Notes under the pieces: generated by a model
The model's input: only the letters and a program-made list of their open reading frames with translations
Database searches by the model: none
What the model was told of the DNA's origin: nothing
Source of the DNA: Xylanibacter muris
GTDB lineage: Bacteria > Bacteroidota > Bacteroidia > Bacteroidales > Bacteroidaceae
Direction of reading: 5' to 3'
DNA: 64,000 bases
NCBI RefSeq assembly: GCF_013166605.1
Contig: NZ_JABKKF010000002.1
Location: 186,001 to 250,000, forward strand
Program-made: the position numbers and the translations under genes
Shown here: in pieces, positions 43,925-53,110 of the stretch
Numbering within the stretch: the stretch's first letter is position 1
Layout: each line of letters begins with the position of its first letter

Positions 43925-46900
43925 ATGGTAAAGGCATGGAAGGAAAAGGTCGTGATACCGACTTATGAGGTAGGACAGGCCGAAAAGAATCCGATATTTC
44001 TCGAAAAGCGTGTTTATCAAGGTTCAAGCGGAGTTGTTTATCCGTATCCTGTGATAGAGAAAATAGCAGACAGCAAGACAGATAAGGAGTATGATGCTGT
44101 ATGGATAGAGAACGAATATATAAAAGTGATGATATTGCCGGAGCTTGGCGGACGTGTACAGATGGCTTACGACAAGTTGAAGAAGCGTCATTTTGTATAC
44201 TATAATCATGTGGTCAAGCCTGCGCTTGTCGGACTTACCGGTCCTTGGATTTCCGGAGGCATAGAGTTTAACTGGCCTCAGCATCACCGTCCGAGCACAT
44301 ATCTGCCGGTTGATTGTCGTATAGAGGAAAACAGTGACGGGTCTGTCACAGTATGGGTGAATGAGATGGAACGTATGTTTCATCAGAAAGGAATGGCCGG
44401 TTTCACATTGCGTCCGGGATGCGCGTATCTTGAGATAAAAGGTGTGCTGTATAACCGTACGGACATACCCCAGACTTTTCTCTGGTGGGCTAACCCTGCC
44501 GTAGCGGTGAACGAACATTATCAGAGTGTGTTTCCGCCGGATATAAATGCCGTGTTTGACCATGGGAAAAGGGCGGTGTCGACTTTTCCCATAGCAACAG
44601 GCACTTATTATAAGATGGACTATTCTGCCGGAGTGGACATTTCTAATTATAAGAATATAAAAGTGCCTACATCTTATATGGCCGTAAACTCAAAATATAA
44701 TTTTGAGGGTGGCTATGAGAATGACACCAAAGGAGGAATGCTTCATGTTGCAAGCAATCATCTTTCGCCGGGAAAGAAACAGTGGACATGGGGAAACGGT
44801 GATTTTGGCCGGGCGTGGGACAGGAACCTGACAGACGATGACGGACCGTATATTGAGTTGATGGCAGGGGTGTATACCGAGAATCAGCCTGATTTTACAT
44901 GGCTGATGCCATACGAAGAAAAGAGGTTTACACAGTATTTTATGCCGTACCGTGAGCTTGGTATAGTGAAAAACGCTTCCAAAGACCTGATTATGAATAT
45001 AACAGAGGCAGGCGGAGGCGTTAATATAAAGGTGATGGCAACGAGAAGTCTTAAAGTGAAGGCTGTGCTTAGAAGCGACTCTGGTAAAGAACTTTATGAC
45101 AACACAATGGAACTAAGTCCTGAGTTTGTTTTCGATGAGACTGTGGCTGTCGGTGATACGCGTTTTGACGAATTGTCCTTGCTGCTTTATGTTATAGACG
45201 GGAATCATACGAAGCTGAATCTCTCATGGCATTCAGAACCGGACGACATCATGCCTGTGCCGGATGCAGCGGAGGCCGCACTTCTTCCTGTGGACATAAA
45301 GACAAACGAGCAGCTTTATCTGACCGGTCTTCATCTGGAACAGTATCGTCATGCCACATATAATCCTGTGGATTACTATGAGGAGGCGCTCCGCCGCGAC
45401 CCTCTTGACTATCGCTGCAACAATGCGCTCGGCTTGTGGTATATCCGCAAGGGGCGTTTTGAAAAGGCAGAGGGATATCTCCGCAATGCAGTTAAGGTGA
45501 TAATGAGGCGCAACCCGAATCCATACGACAGTGAGCCGTTGTATAATCTTGCTTTGGCTTTGAGATATCAGGGACGTTATGACGAGGCTTACAGCCTGTT
45601 CTGGAAGTCAACATGGAGTAAGGCATGGGCCGATGCGGGATATTTTTCCGCCGCACAGCTCTCTGTGATGCAGGGCCGCTATGATGATGCGCTTGACGAG
45701 TTGGAGCGTTGTCTCGACAACAACAGCCACAACCACAAGGCGCGTGCCCTGAAAGTGTCTGTGCTAAGAATCCTTGGCCGAACAGACGAGGCTTTTCGGT
45801 TGTGTGACGAATCATTGTCTATAGATAATTTCAACTACGGTTGTATGTATGAGAAGGCTCAGATAAAAGGTGACGAGACTGTGCTCGAGGCAATGGCAGG
45901 CATAATGCACGGAATGTCGAATAATTATGATGAGCTGGCACTTGACTATTTCCAGGCCGGTCTCTATGAAGATGCCCTCTGCATCTGGTCGTTGGCAATA
46001 AAGAAAGGTGCTGTAACTCCTATGACATATTATTATATGGGACTGGCTTCTGCCGTTATGGGTAATTCTTCGTGCGTAATGTTTTTCAATACAGCCGAAG
46101 CTACATGCCCGGACTATTGTTTCCCAAACCGTCTCGAAGACATCGTTGCATTGCAAAAGGCAATGGAGGTTTGTCCGGAGGCGTCCAAGGCTCCGTATTA
46201 TCTCGGATGCCTTTATTACGACAAGCGTCAGTATGATGTGGCTTTGGAAATGTGGAACAAGTCGGCTGTGCTTGCCCCGTCATTCCCTACTGTCTGGAGA
46301 AATCTCGCGCTTGCATGCTTCAATAAGGAAAACGATGTGGAAAAAGCCTTGGAGTATATGGAAAAGGCATTTCTGCTCGACACAGATGACGCGCGTGTGT
46401 TTATGGAGCTTGACCAACTGTATAAGAAACTGCAAAGGCCCCACGAAGAACGTCTCGCGCGTATGCGTGAATACGGCTCTCTGGTTGCCAGACGTGACGA
46501 TTTGCTGCTCGAGGAAATCACCTTGCTTAATCAGACCGGATGCTATGAGGATGCTATGCGGATGATAGACAATCATATATTCCATCCGTGGGAAGGCGGT
46601 GAAGGCAAGGTGACGCTTCAGTATCAGGTATGCCGTGTGGAACTTGCAAAGAAAGCCATTGCCGGTGGAGATTACGACAAGGCCATCTGTCTGCTTAAGG
46701 AATGTCTTGATTATCCCGAAAATCTTGGAGAAGGAAAACTGTATGGTGCGCAGGAGAATGATTTTTACTATTTTCTCGGGTGTGCATACGACGGTCTCGG
46801 TGATGCGGACATGGCAATGGAATGTTGGGAGAAAGCCGCAGAAGGACCAACCGAGCCTGCCGCGGCAATGTATTACAACGATGCCAAGCCAGACAAGATT

Positions 46901-47230
46901 TTTTATCAGGGACTTGCATTGTTGAGGCTCGGACGTGGCGGTGAGGCCAACGGAAGATTCTATAAGCTTGTCAATTTCGGAAAGAATCATTTGTTTGAGA
47001 AACAGGTGATGGATTATTTCGCAGTATCGCTGCCCGACCTGCTTATATGGGAAGATTCGCTTGACATACGTAACCGTATACACTGTCTCTATATGATTGC
47101 GTTGGGATATTACGGACTTGGTGACAGCCCCCGTTCAATGAGATATCTGAATGAAGTGGAGGCTATGGATATAAATCATCAGGGAATACAGGCGTTTGCA
47201 ACGCTTATGTATATTGACAATATTAAGTAA
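43925..47230 (+). CDS. DUF5107 sugar-hydrolase-like protein with TPR repeats
   Basis: 1101 residues without a signal peptide. Residues ~20-320 are the DUF5107 domain: VYPYPVIEKIADSKTDKEYD, IENEYIKVMILPELGGRVQM (galactose-mutarotase-like fold), LVGLTGPWISGGIEFNWPQH and FLWWANPAVAVNEHYQSVFP. The C-terminal ~650 residues are TPRs (for example CNNALGLWYIRKGRFEKAEG, YEDALCIWSLAIKKGAVTPM, FYYFLGCAYDGLGDADMAME). Such proteins occur next to sugar porters; their exact activity is unknown. It starts 15 bases after the MFS gene, in one operon. Confidence 0.85.
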   Translation: MVKAWKEKVVIPTYEVGQAEKNPIFLEKRVYQGSSGVVYPYPVIEKIADSKTDKEYDAVWIENEYIKVMILPELGGRVQMAYDKLKKRHFVYYNHVVKPALVGLTGPWISGGIEFNWPQHHRPSTYLPVDCRIEENSDGSVTVWVNEMERMFHQKGMAGFTLRPGCAYLEIKGVLYNRTDIPQTFLWWANPAVAVNEHYQSVFPPDINAVFDHGKRAVSTFPIATGTYYKMDYSAGVDISNYKNIKVPTSYMAVNSKYNFEGGYENDTKGGMLHVASNHLSPGKKQWTWGNGDFGRAWDRNLTDDDGPYIELMAGVYTENQPDFTWLMPYEEKRFTQYFMPYRELGIVKNASKDLIMNITEAGGGVNIKVMATRSLKVKAVLRSDSGKELYDNTMELSPEFVFDETVAVGDTRFDELSLLLYVIDGNHTKLNLSWHSEPDDIMPVPDAAEAALLPVDIKTNEQLYLTGLHLEQYRHATYNPVDYYEEALRRDPLDYRCNNALGLWYIRKGRFEKAEGYLRNAVKVIMRRNPNPYDSEPLYNLALALRYQGRYDEAYSLFWKSTWSKAWADAGYFSAAQLSVMQGRYDDALDELERCLDNNSHNHKARALKVSVLRILGRTDEAFRLCDESLSIDNFNYGCMYEKAQIKGDETVLEAMAGIMHGMSNNYDELALDYFQAGLYEDALCIWSLAIKKGAVTPMTYYYMGLASAVMGNSSCVMFFNTAEATCPDYCFPNRLEDIVALQKAMEVCPEASKAPYYLGCLYYDKRQYDVALEMWNKSAVLAPSFPTVWRNLALACFNKENDVEKALEYMEKAFLLDTDDARVFMELDQLYKKLQRPHEERLARMREYGSLVARRDDLLLEEITLLNQTGCYEDAMRMIDNHIFHPWEGGEGKVTLQYQVCRVELAKKAIAGGDYDKAICLLKECLDYPENLGEGKLYGAQENDFYYFLGCAYDGLGDADMAMECWEKAAEGPTEPAAAMYYNDAKPDKIFYQGLALLRLGRGGEANGRFYKLVNFGKNHLFEKQVMDYFAVSLPDLLIWEDSLDIRNRIHCLYMIALGYYGLGDSPRSMRYLNEVEAMDINHQGIQAFATLMYIDNIK

Positions 47231-47310
47231 GTAGGTGTGGAAATGTTGTTTCATTTTATTTGAAACGGCATTTCTTTTCTTTTTATCTTAATTAATAATG
47301 GAGTGTAATG

Positions 47311-47341
47311 ATTGCAGATAGATGAAAAAATAGTAAATTTG
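47311..47341 (+). promoter_or_regulatory. Promoter of the GH78 gene
   Basis: ATTG (47311-47314), 19-base spacer, TAAATTTG (47334-47341), 44 bases before the ATG. Confidence 0.6.
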
Positions 47342-47385
47342 AAGTCAGAAACATAGTTTGTCAAATAAACATTAAATAAAACAAT

Positions 47386-49728
47386 ATGCTAAAACGTTTT
47401 TTTTCTACTCTGACAGTAGTATCATGTATTGGTGTCGGTCAGGCCTTTGCAACTGTTATTTCAGATAAAATACATGCAATGGATTTTTCCAATGCAAAAT
47501 GGATAGCAATGGATCCTGATTCCACTATCCTTTTTCCACACATTCATCTTCTGAACGCCAAATCACAGGAGGCAAGGTCGTTGAAAGTATACGCTATGCC
47601 AACGTTTTATAAATCGTTTAATATAGATGGTAAAGTGAGGAAGGCAAGGGCTTATATCTGTGGCATGGGACAATATGAACTTTTCATAAATAAGGATAAG
47701 GTTGGGGAATACTTTCTTACGCCCGGCTGGACAAAATATGACAAGGAAATGCTGTATAATGAGTTTGATGTGACAGACTTACTACGGAAAACGGCAAAAA
47801 AACATGTGGATATAAAGGTGATGCTTGGAGGCGGTATGTATGACATACCGATAAAAGGCTATCATAAGATGGCCGGTTCATGTGGTGCTCCCAAGCTGTT
47901 GTTTTGTCTTCACATAGAATATAAAGACGGGAAGACCCGGACCATTGTAAGTGATGAGTCTTGGACGGCAGAGGAAAGTCCGGTGCGCTATTCGAGCATA
48001 TATGCCGGTGAGTGGCATGATGCCGGATTCAATGGAAAAAAAGAACCTGTTGTTGTTACAAAACCGAAGTGGCCTGCTGCTTCTTTAATAAAGCAGCAGG
48101 CGGGAACTTTTGTTAAGGTCAACATGGAATTGCCTTTTCAAAAGCTGTCGTCAGGTTTATACGATATGCGGCAAAATTGTTCCGGTATAGTGCGCATAAA
48201 GGTAAAAGGTGAAAAAGGTAGGAGTATAGTTTTACGTCCGGCCGAGATTTTGAAGAATGGTAGTATATACCAAAAATGTATGCCCCAATATGAATGGAAA
48301 TATACATTGAAAGGAGATAAAGGAGGCGAAACGTGGCAGCCTCAGTTTTCTTATACCGGTTTCAGGTATGTTGAAGTGGAGGCTGAAGAGGGTGTGGAAC
48401 TGATGGAACTTACCGGTTTACATACCACGACCGATGCACCGGAAGTCGGAACATTCGAATGTTCTGACACACTCTTCAATAAGATTCACACCCTTATAGA
48501 CTGGGCCGTAAGGAGCAATATTGTAAGTATAACCACAGATTGTCCGACACGTGAGAAGCTCGGATGGCAGGAGCAAAACCATCTTATGGCATATTCCATG
48601 ATGTATAGGTATGATATGCATGCCCTGATGAATAAGATAGCAGACGACATGGCCGCTTCACAGCATGCAAATGGAGCCATACCGACTATAGCACCCGAAT
48701 ATACTATGTTTGAGCCTGGCAGCGGTTTTGAGGACACTCCAGAGTGGGGCGCGTCATTTATTCTGTGTCCGTGGTATACATATTTATGGTATGGAGATGA
48801 CTCGGCTATCCGCAAGCATTATGTCAGGATGAAGAAATATATAAACTATCTTGTTGGCCGTTCTGAAAACGGAATACTCAGTTACGGACTTGGCGACTGG
48901 TTTGATATGGGACCCAACAGGCCAGGAAAGGCACAGCTTACAAGTGTAGCGCTTTCGGCCACGGCAATGTTTTACTATGAATTGACTGTCATGGAGAAAG
49001 TGGCTTTCCATCTTGGCAAAGATGTTGACCGTCGTTATTTTTCAGGTTTGGCAGATGATGTAAAGAAGGTATTCAATGAAAAGTTTTATACCGGCCCGGA
49101 CAAAGTGTATGAGAACGGCAGTCAGACAGGCCTTGCAATGGTGCTTTATACAGGTCTTGTGACAGACAGCACCCGTTTGCAGACACTTGATGCCCTTGTG
49201 CGTGATATAGAGTCGCGTGACTATGCTCTTACTGCCGGTGATGTCGGTTTCCGCTATGTGGTGCAGGCTCTTCAGCAAAATGGCAGGAGTGATGTCATTT
49301 ATAAAATGAATGTCAATGATAAGGTACCGGGTTATGCTTATCAGATGAAGAAAGGCGCCACATCGCTTACCGAGAGTTGGCAGGCATACGATAATGTATC
49401 GAACAACCATCTCATGCTTGGTCATCTTATGGAATGGCTCTATAGCGGACTTGGCGGCATAATGTTTAAGGAACCTGCAAATGATTTAGGAAAAGAGTCG
49501 GCGTGGAAGCATATTGTCATAGCTCCACAAATGGTTGGAGATATAACATGGGCAAAGACCTCTTTAAACACACCCAATGGCAAGGTTTCATGCCATTGGA
49601 CGAGAAATACAGCAAATACTGGCGGCAAGATAGATGTTTGTATTCCGGATAATTCGGATGCGGAGATACATCTTCCTGATGGCAGGATTGTCCTGGTAAA
49701 ACCCGGCAGTCACAGTTTTTCTTTTTGA
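47386..49728 (+). CDS. GH78-type alpha-L-rhamnosidase
   Basis: 780 residues with signal peptide (LTVVSCIGVGQAFA). N-terminal beta-sandwich (KARAYICGMGQYELFINKDK, VGEYFLTPGWTKYDKEMLYN), then the typical GH78 (alpha/alpha)6 catalytic domain: SNIVSITTDCPTREKLGWQE, then HANGAIPTIAPEYTMF, DTPEWGASFILCPWYTYLWY, LSYGLGDWFDMGPNRPG and LTESWQAYDNVSNNHLMLGH. It removes terminal alpha-L-rhamnose from plant polysaccharides or glycosides outside the cytoplasm. The C-terminal beta domain ends HLPDGRIVLVKPGSHSFSF. Confidence 0.93.
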   Translation: MLKRFFSTLTVVSCIGVGQAFATVISDKIHAMDFSNAKWIAMDPDSTILFPHIHLLNAKSQEARSLKVYAMPTFYKSFNIDGKVRKARAYICGMGQYELFINKDKVGEYFLTPGWTKYDKEMLYNEFDVTDLLRKTAKKHVDIKVMLGGGMYDIPIKGYHKMAGSCGAPKLLFCLHIEYKDGKTRTIVSDESWTAEESPVRYSSIYAGEWHDAGFNGKKEPVVVTKPKWPAASLIKQQAGTFVKVNMELPFQKLSSGLYDMRQNCSGIVRIKVKGEKGRSIVLRPAEILKNGSIYQKCMPQYEWKYTLKGDKGGETWQPQFSYTGFRYVEVEAEEGVELMELTGLHTTTDAPEVGTFECSDTLFNKIHTLIDWAVRSNIVSITTDCPTREKLGWQEQNHLMAYSMMYRYDMHALMNKIADDMAASQHANGAIPTIAPEYTMFEPGSGFEDTPEWGASFILCPWYTYLWYGDDSAIRKHYVRMKKYINYLVGRSENGILSYGLGDWFDMGPNRPGKAQLTSVALSATAMFYYELTVMEKVAFHLGKDVDRRYFSGLADDVKKVFNEKFYTGPDKVYENGSQTGLAMVLYTGLVTDSTRLQTLDALVRDIESRDYALTAGDVGFRYVVQALQQNGRSDVIYKMNVNDKVPGYAYQMKKGATSLTESWQAYDNVSNNHLMLGHLMEWLYSGLGGIMFKEPANDLGKESAWKHIVIAPQMVGDITWAKTSLNTPNGKVSCHWTRNTANTGGKIDVCIPDNSDAEIHLPDGRIVLVKPGSHSFSF

Positions 49729-49789
49729 CAAGGCTGATAATAAAGAGATGACTATTAATGAAAACAATTATAACTAAAACAGTTCAAGT

Positions 49790-51916
49790 ATGAAGAAAAG
49801 AAGTATGATGGTTGCTTTTGTCATGACAGCATCATTGTTTCTTGCATCTCCTTACGCACATCAGTCGGTTGTATATGCCGCTGGGGCGGAGAAGTCGGAG
49901 GTGAAGGCTGTTATTCAGGAGGTGAAATGGGATTCGCGCAGCCTTATCATTGGCGGCAAACGCGTTGTGCCGGTAATGGGTGAGGTGCACTATTCACGTA
50001 TTCCGGCAGAAGAATGGAAGACGGAAGTGCGAAAGATGAAAGACGGAGGGGTGACGGTAATTGCCGCTTACGTATTCTGGAACCATGTTGAAGAAATGGA
50101 AGGTGTCTACAACTGGAGCGGTCAGCGTAATCTGCGCCGTTTCCTGGAAATATGCAAGGAAGAGAATATGCCGGTGGTTCTCCGCCTCGGTCCGTTCTGT
50201 CATGGAGAGGTGCGTAATGGAGGTATTCCGGACTGGATGTTTGCCAAAGGCTGCAAGATGCGTGAGGAAAATAAGATATTCATGCACTACTGCAAGCAGC
50301 TTTACAGGCAGATATTCTCACAGGTGCAGGGATTGCAATGGAAAGACGGTGGTCCGGTGATGGCGGCTCAGTTTGACAATGAATATCGCGGACGCGGAAG
50401 CTATCTCATGGCTTTAAAGAGAATAGCTCTTAATGCAGGTTTCGACCTTCCTTTCTATACGCGCACAGGATGGCCCGAGTTGCGTACTCCCGTTCCATAC
50501 GGTGAAATGATTCCGCTCTATGGCGACTATGCCGACGGATTCTGGGAACGCAGTATAAAGGAAACAGCCGGAAACTATTACAAGGCGTTCAATTTTAAGG
50601 CTTTCCGCAGCTCTACAGCCATAGCCTCAGAGCAGCTTGGTGTTCAGAAAGAAAAACTGAACAAAGGTGACGAAGAGTATCCTTACTTTACCTGCGAGCT
50701 TGGCGGAGGTATGATGACCTCTTATCACCGCCGTGTTTATCTTTATCCTGAGGATGCCTATTCAATGGCACTTGTGAAGTTGGGTAGCGGAAGCAATTTG
50801 CTCGGGTATTATATGTATCACGGAGGAACCAATCCTGAGGGTTTCCAAAGAGGTTCTAATGATGACGGGAGCCTTATTTACCTGAATGAGAATCAGAAGA
50901 CACTGGCAACAAATTACAATGACTTGCCGGTAAAGACATACGACTTCCAGGCGCCTCTCGGAGAGTTCGGACAAATAAATCCTCATTATTATATGCTGCG
51001 TAAGATTCATCTGTTCATGCACGACTATGCGGAGACACTTGCTCCGATGGATGCCGTGTTCCCTTGCGAGCAGGATATTCCAAAGGGCGATGACACCCAT
51101 TTGCGCTGGGCATACCGTGTGGAAGGCAACAGTGCTTTCGTTTTTGTCAACAACTATGAGCGTCTGCAGAATCTCACGGCAAAGAAGAATGTGCGCTTTG
51201 ATGTTTGCGGGGTCAGGTTTCCGCAGCGTCCGATAACAGTTCCGGCCGGTGCCATGTGCATATTTCCTGTGAATATAGACGGCATAAGATATGCAACGGC
51301 ACAGATTATAGCAAAGCGCGAAGGCAAGATTTATCTTGAGCAGATAAAGGGCGTGCCGACGGAAATATGCGTTGAAGAAGGAGGCCGGCAAAAGGTTCTT
51401 AAGAATGTCAAGGCAAAAGGAACTGAAAAACCTGTGTATGGCAATATATATCTTGTTGACTCCCAAACTGCCGAAAGACTCTTCCTTTCCGGAACATCGT
51501 CAGATAAAGCGACGGAGGATGTTCCGACTCCGATTGTCACAAAGATGAGCAATGCCGGCGTCCCGAGAAAGATAACCGTTGGAGTGCAGAAAGTGGCAGA
51601 GGAGCCGGTAGATGCCGATTTCAAGGCGGCAGCTGTGTATACGATAGACAATCTTCCGATGAAGGAAAGGGAAGACAGAATTCTTACTATAAACTATCGC
51701 GGAGACTGCGCTCGTCTGTATGCCGGTGGCAAATTAGTGGCGGACAACTTCTACAACGGCCGTCCGTTCCTTTTCGGGCTGTGGCGTTTGCCTGAGGATT
51801 GCGGCAAGCTTGAACTGCGTATTCTGCCTTTGCAGAAGGATATGCCTGTATATTTCCCGCGCGAGGCCGATGTGAAAGAGCCGGGCGAAGAGGTCAAGAG
51901 TGTTGTGATTGAATAG
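49790..51916 (+). CDS. GH35 beta-galactosidase
   Basis: 708 residues with signal peptide (MKKRSMMVAFVMTASLFLAS). GH35 TIM barrel: IIGGKRVVPVMGEVHYSRIP, WKTEVRKMKDGGVTVIAAYV, FWNHVEEMEGVYNWSGQRNL, LRLGPFCHGEVRNGGIPDWM, acid/base Glu in MAAQFDNEYRGRG (instead of the common Q-x-ENEYG), and nucleophile Glu in PYFTCELGGGMMTSYHRR. YYMYHGGTNPEGFQRGSND is also typical. It releases terminal beta-galactose. It follows the GH78 gene after 61 bases, likely one operon. Confidence 0.9.
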   Translation: MKKRSMMVAFVMTASLFLASPYAHQSVVYAAGAEKSEVKAVIQEVKWDSRSLIIGGKRVVPVMGEVHYSRIPAEEWKTEVRKMKDGGVTVIAAYVFWNHVEEMEGVYNWSGQRNLRRFLEICKEENMPVVLRLGPFCHGEVRNGGIPDWMFAKGCKMREENKIFMHYCKQLYRQIFSQVQGLQWKDGGPVMAAQFDNEYRGRGSYLMALKRIALNAGFDLPFYTRTGWPELRTPVPYGEMIPLYGDYADGFWERSIKETAGNYYKAFNFKAFRSSTAIASEQLGVQKEKLNKGDEEYPYFTCELGGGMMTSYHRRVYLYPEDAYSMALVKLGSGSNLLGYYMYHGGTNPEGFQRGSNDDGSLIYLNENQKTLATNYNDLPVKTYDFQAPLGEFGQINPHYYMLRKIHLFMHDYAETLAPMDAVFPCEQDIPKGDDTHLRWAYRVEGNSAFVFVNNYERLQNLTAKKNVRFDVCGVRFPQRPITVPAGAMCIFPVNIDGIRYATAQIIAKREGKIYLEQIKGVPTEICVEEGGRQKVLKNVKAKGTEKPVYGNIYLVDSQTAERLFLSGTSSDKATEDVPTPIVTKMSNAGVPRKITVGVQKVAEEPVDADFKAAAVYTIDNLPMKEREDRILTINYRGDCARLYAGGKLVADNFYNGRPFLFGLWRLPEDCGKLELRILPLQKDMPVYFPREADVKEPGEEVKSVVIE

Positions 51917-51938
51917 AACCGGATTTCAGGTGATTAAT

Positions 51939-51986
51939 AATGCCGCATGGTCTCAGTCATATCCATGGCAGGGACTATGCGGCATC
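51939..51986. terminator. Hairpin between the convergent GH35 and AraC genes
   Basis: AATGCCGCATGGTC (51939-51952) pairs largely with GACTATGCGGCATC (51973-51986). It lies after both convergent stops and could serve both strands. Confidence 0.75.
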
Positions 51987-52022
51987 ATTCATTTTCCGGG
52001 ACATACCCCGAAGACCTTAAGG

Positions 52023-52958
52023 TCATGGATGCGAATGACGGACATTTGCCGGTGCTGTATAGGAATTTAAACATTCTTCACTGTTTTTTGTTTCCCTGTA
52101 TTGTTTTGGTGACATGCCCATAATCTTGCTGAACATACGTGAGAAATAGTAGCAGTCGTTAATGCCCACCTTATGGCAAATCTGGTTTATTTTCATTTCC
52201 GTTGTCTCAAGCATCCTGCATGCGTTCTGTACTCTCAGCAGGTTCAGGTAGCTGAGGGGGCTGTGCCCGGTATGCTGTTTGAATATCACCGAGAAATGTG
52301 TGGGCGAGAATCCTATGTAGTTGGATATTTCTTTTAGCGACAGGTGCTTTTCCATGTTCTCTTTCATGTAATGTATCGATGCACTTATGATATTCGTGTC
52401 TTTCTCTGTGCTTCCGGCTTTTCTGTATTGTTGCAGATATCTCATTGATGCAAGATAGTGGTGCAGGAGCGATGAGGCATATCTCAGGTTCTCGCGGCCG
52501 TATCCTTCGTGCAAAGTGTTGAATATTTCTTCAAATATATTGTTTCTCTCGTTTATTCTTGAATAAAGTCCCGGCTTTACTTCCTGCGGGCATTGTGCGC
52601 CTTCTGAATATATGGCGGCGTGTGCTCCTGTGAAATGCACCCAGTAAATAGTCCATGGGTTTTCGTCAAATGAAGCGTATGCGTGCGGTTTGTTTGCCGG
52701 AAGGATGAAATACTGGTTTTCACATACTTCAAACTTTTTGCTGTCAATGCTATACCATCCGGCACCGGAAATGCAGAATATAAGAACATACTGGTTTATT
52801 GGAATCTTTCTTTCCCGAAAATGGTTTATGGCCTTTGGATAATATCCTATGTCTGTTATGTAAAGACTTGACGTAAGGGCATCGTCTCTTTCCATCTCCA
52901 CAGCCATTTGCGGCAGTATTATTGAGCGTTCTCCGGTAAATCCATCCTTCTGTTTCAT
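52023..52958 (-). CDS. AraC-family transcriptional regulator
   Basis: 311 residues. N-terminal cupin-like sensing domain (NQYVLIFCISGAGWYSIDSK, ILPANKPHAYASFDENPWTI), a linker, and two HTH motifs: LSLKEISNYIGFSPTHFSVI and INQICHKVGINDCYYFSRMF, closing with FSKIMGMSPKQYRE, the classic AraC end. It is placed between the GH35 and GH2 genes, so it likely controls this cluster in response to a sugar. Confidence 0.95.
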   Translation of the reverse strand: MKQKDGFTGERSIILPQMAVEMERDDALTSSLYITDIGYYPKAINHFRERKIPINQYVLIFCISGAGWYSIDSKKFEVCENQYFILPANKPHAYASFDENPWTIYWVHFTGAHAAIYSEGAQCPQEVKPGLYSRINERNNIFEEIFNTLHEGYGRENLRYASSLLHHYLASMRYLQQYRKAGSTEKDTNIISASIHYMKENMEKHLSLKEISNYIGFSPTHFSVIFKQHTGHSPLSYLNLLRVQNACRMLETTEMKINQICHKVGINDCYYFSRMFSKIMGMSPKQYRETKNSEECLNSYTAPANVRHSHP

Positions 52959-53023
52959 GTCGCGAAGATAGTGATTTTAAGCGATAATCCGTTATATTGT
53001 CCATTAAAAAGTGAAGGTTGTAT

Positions 53024-53055
53024 ATTGATTTATAAGACAAATATGTATAACTTTG
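53024..53055 (+). promoter_or_regulatory. Promoter of the GH2 gene
   Basis: ATTG (53024-53027), 20-base spacer, TAACTTTG (53048-53055), 56 bases ahead of the ATG and 66 bases from the divergent AraC start. Confidence 0.65.
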
Positions 53056-53110
53056 CATCCGGATATGTTAAATGCTTAAAACAAAACGGATTATATAAAA
53101 ACAAATCTTT

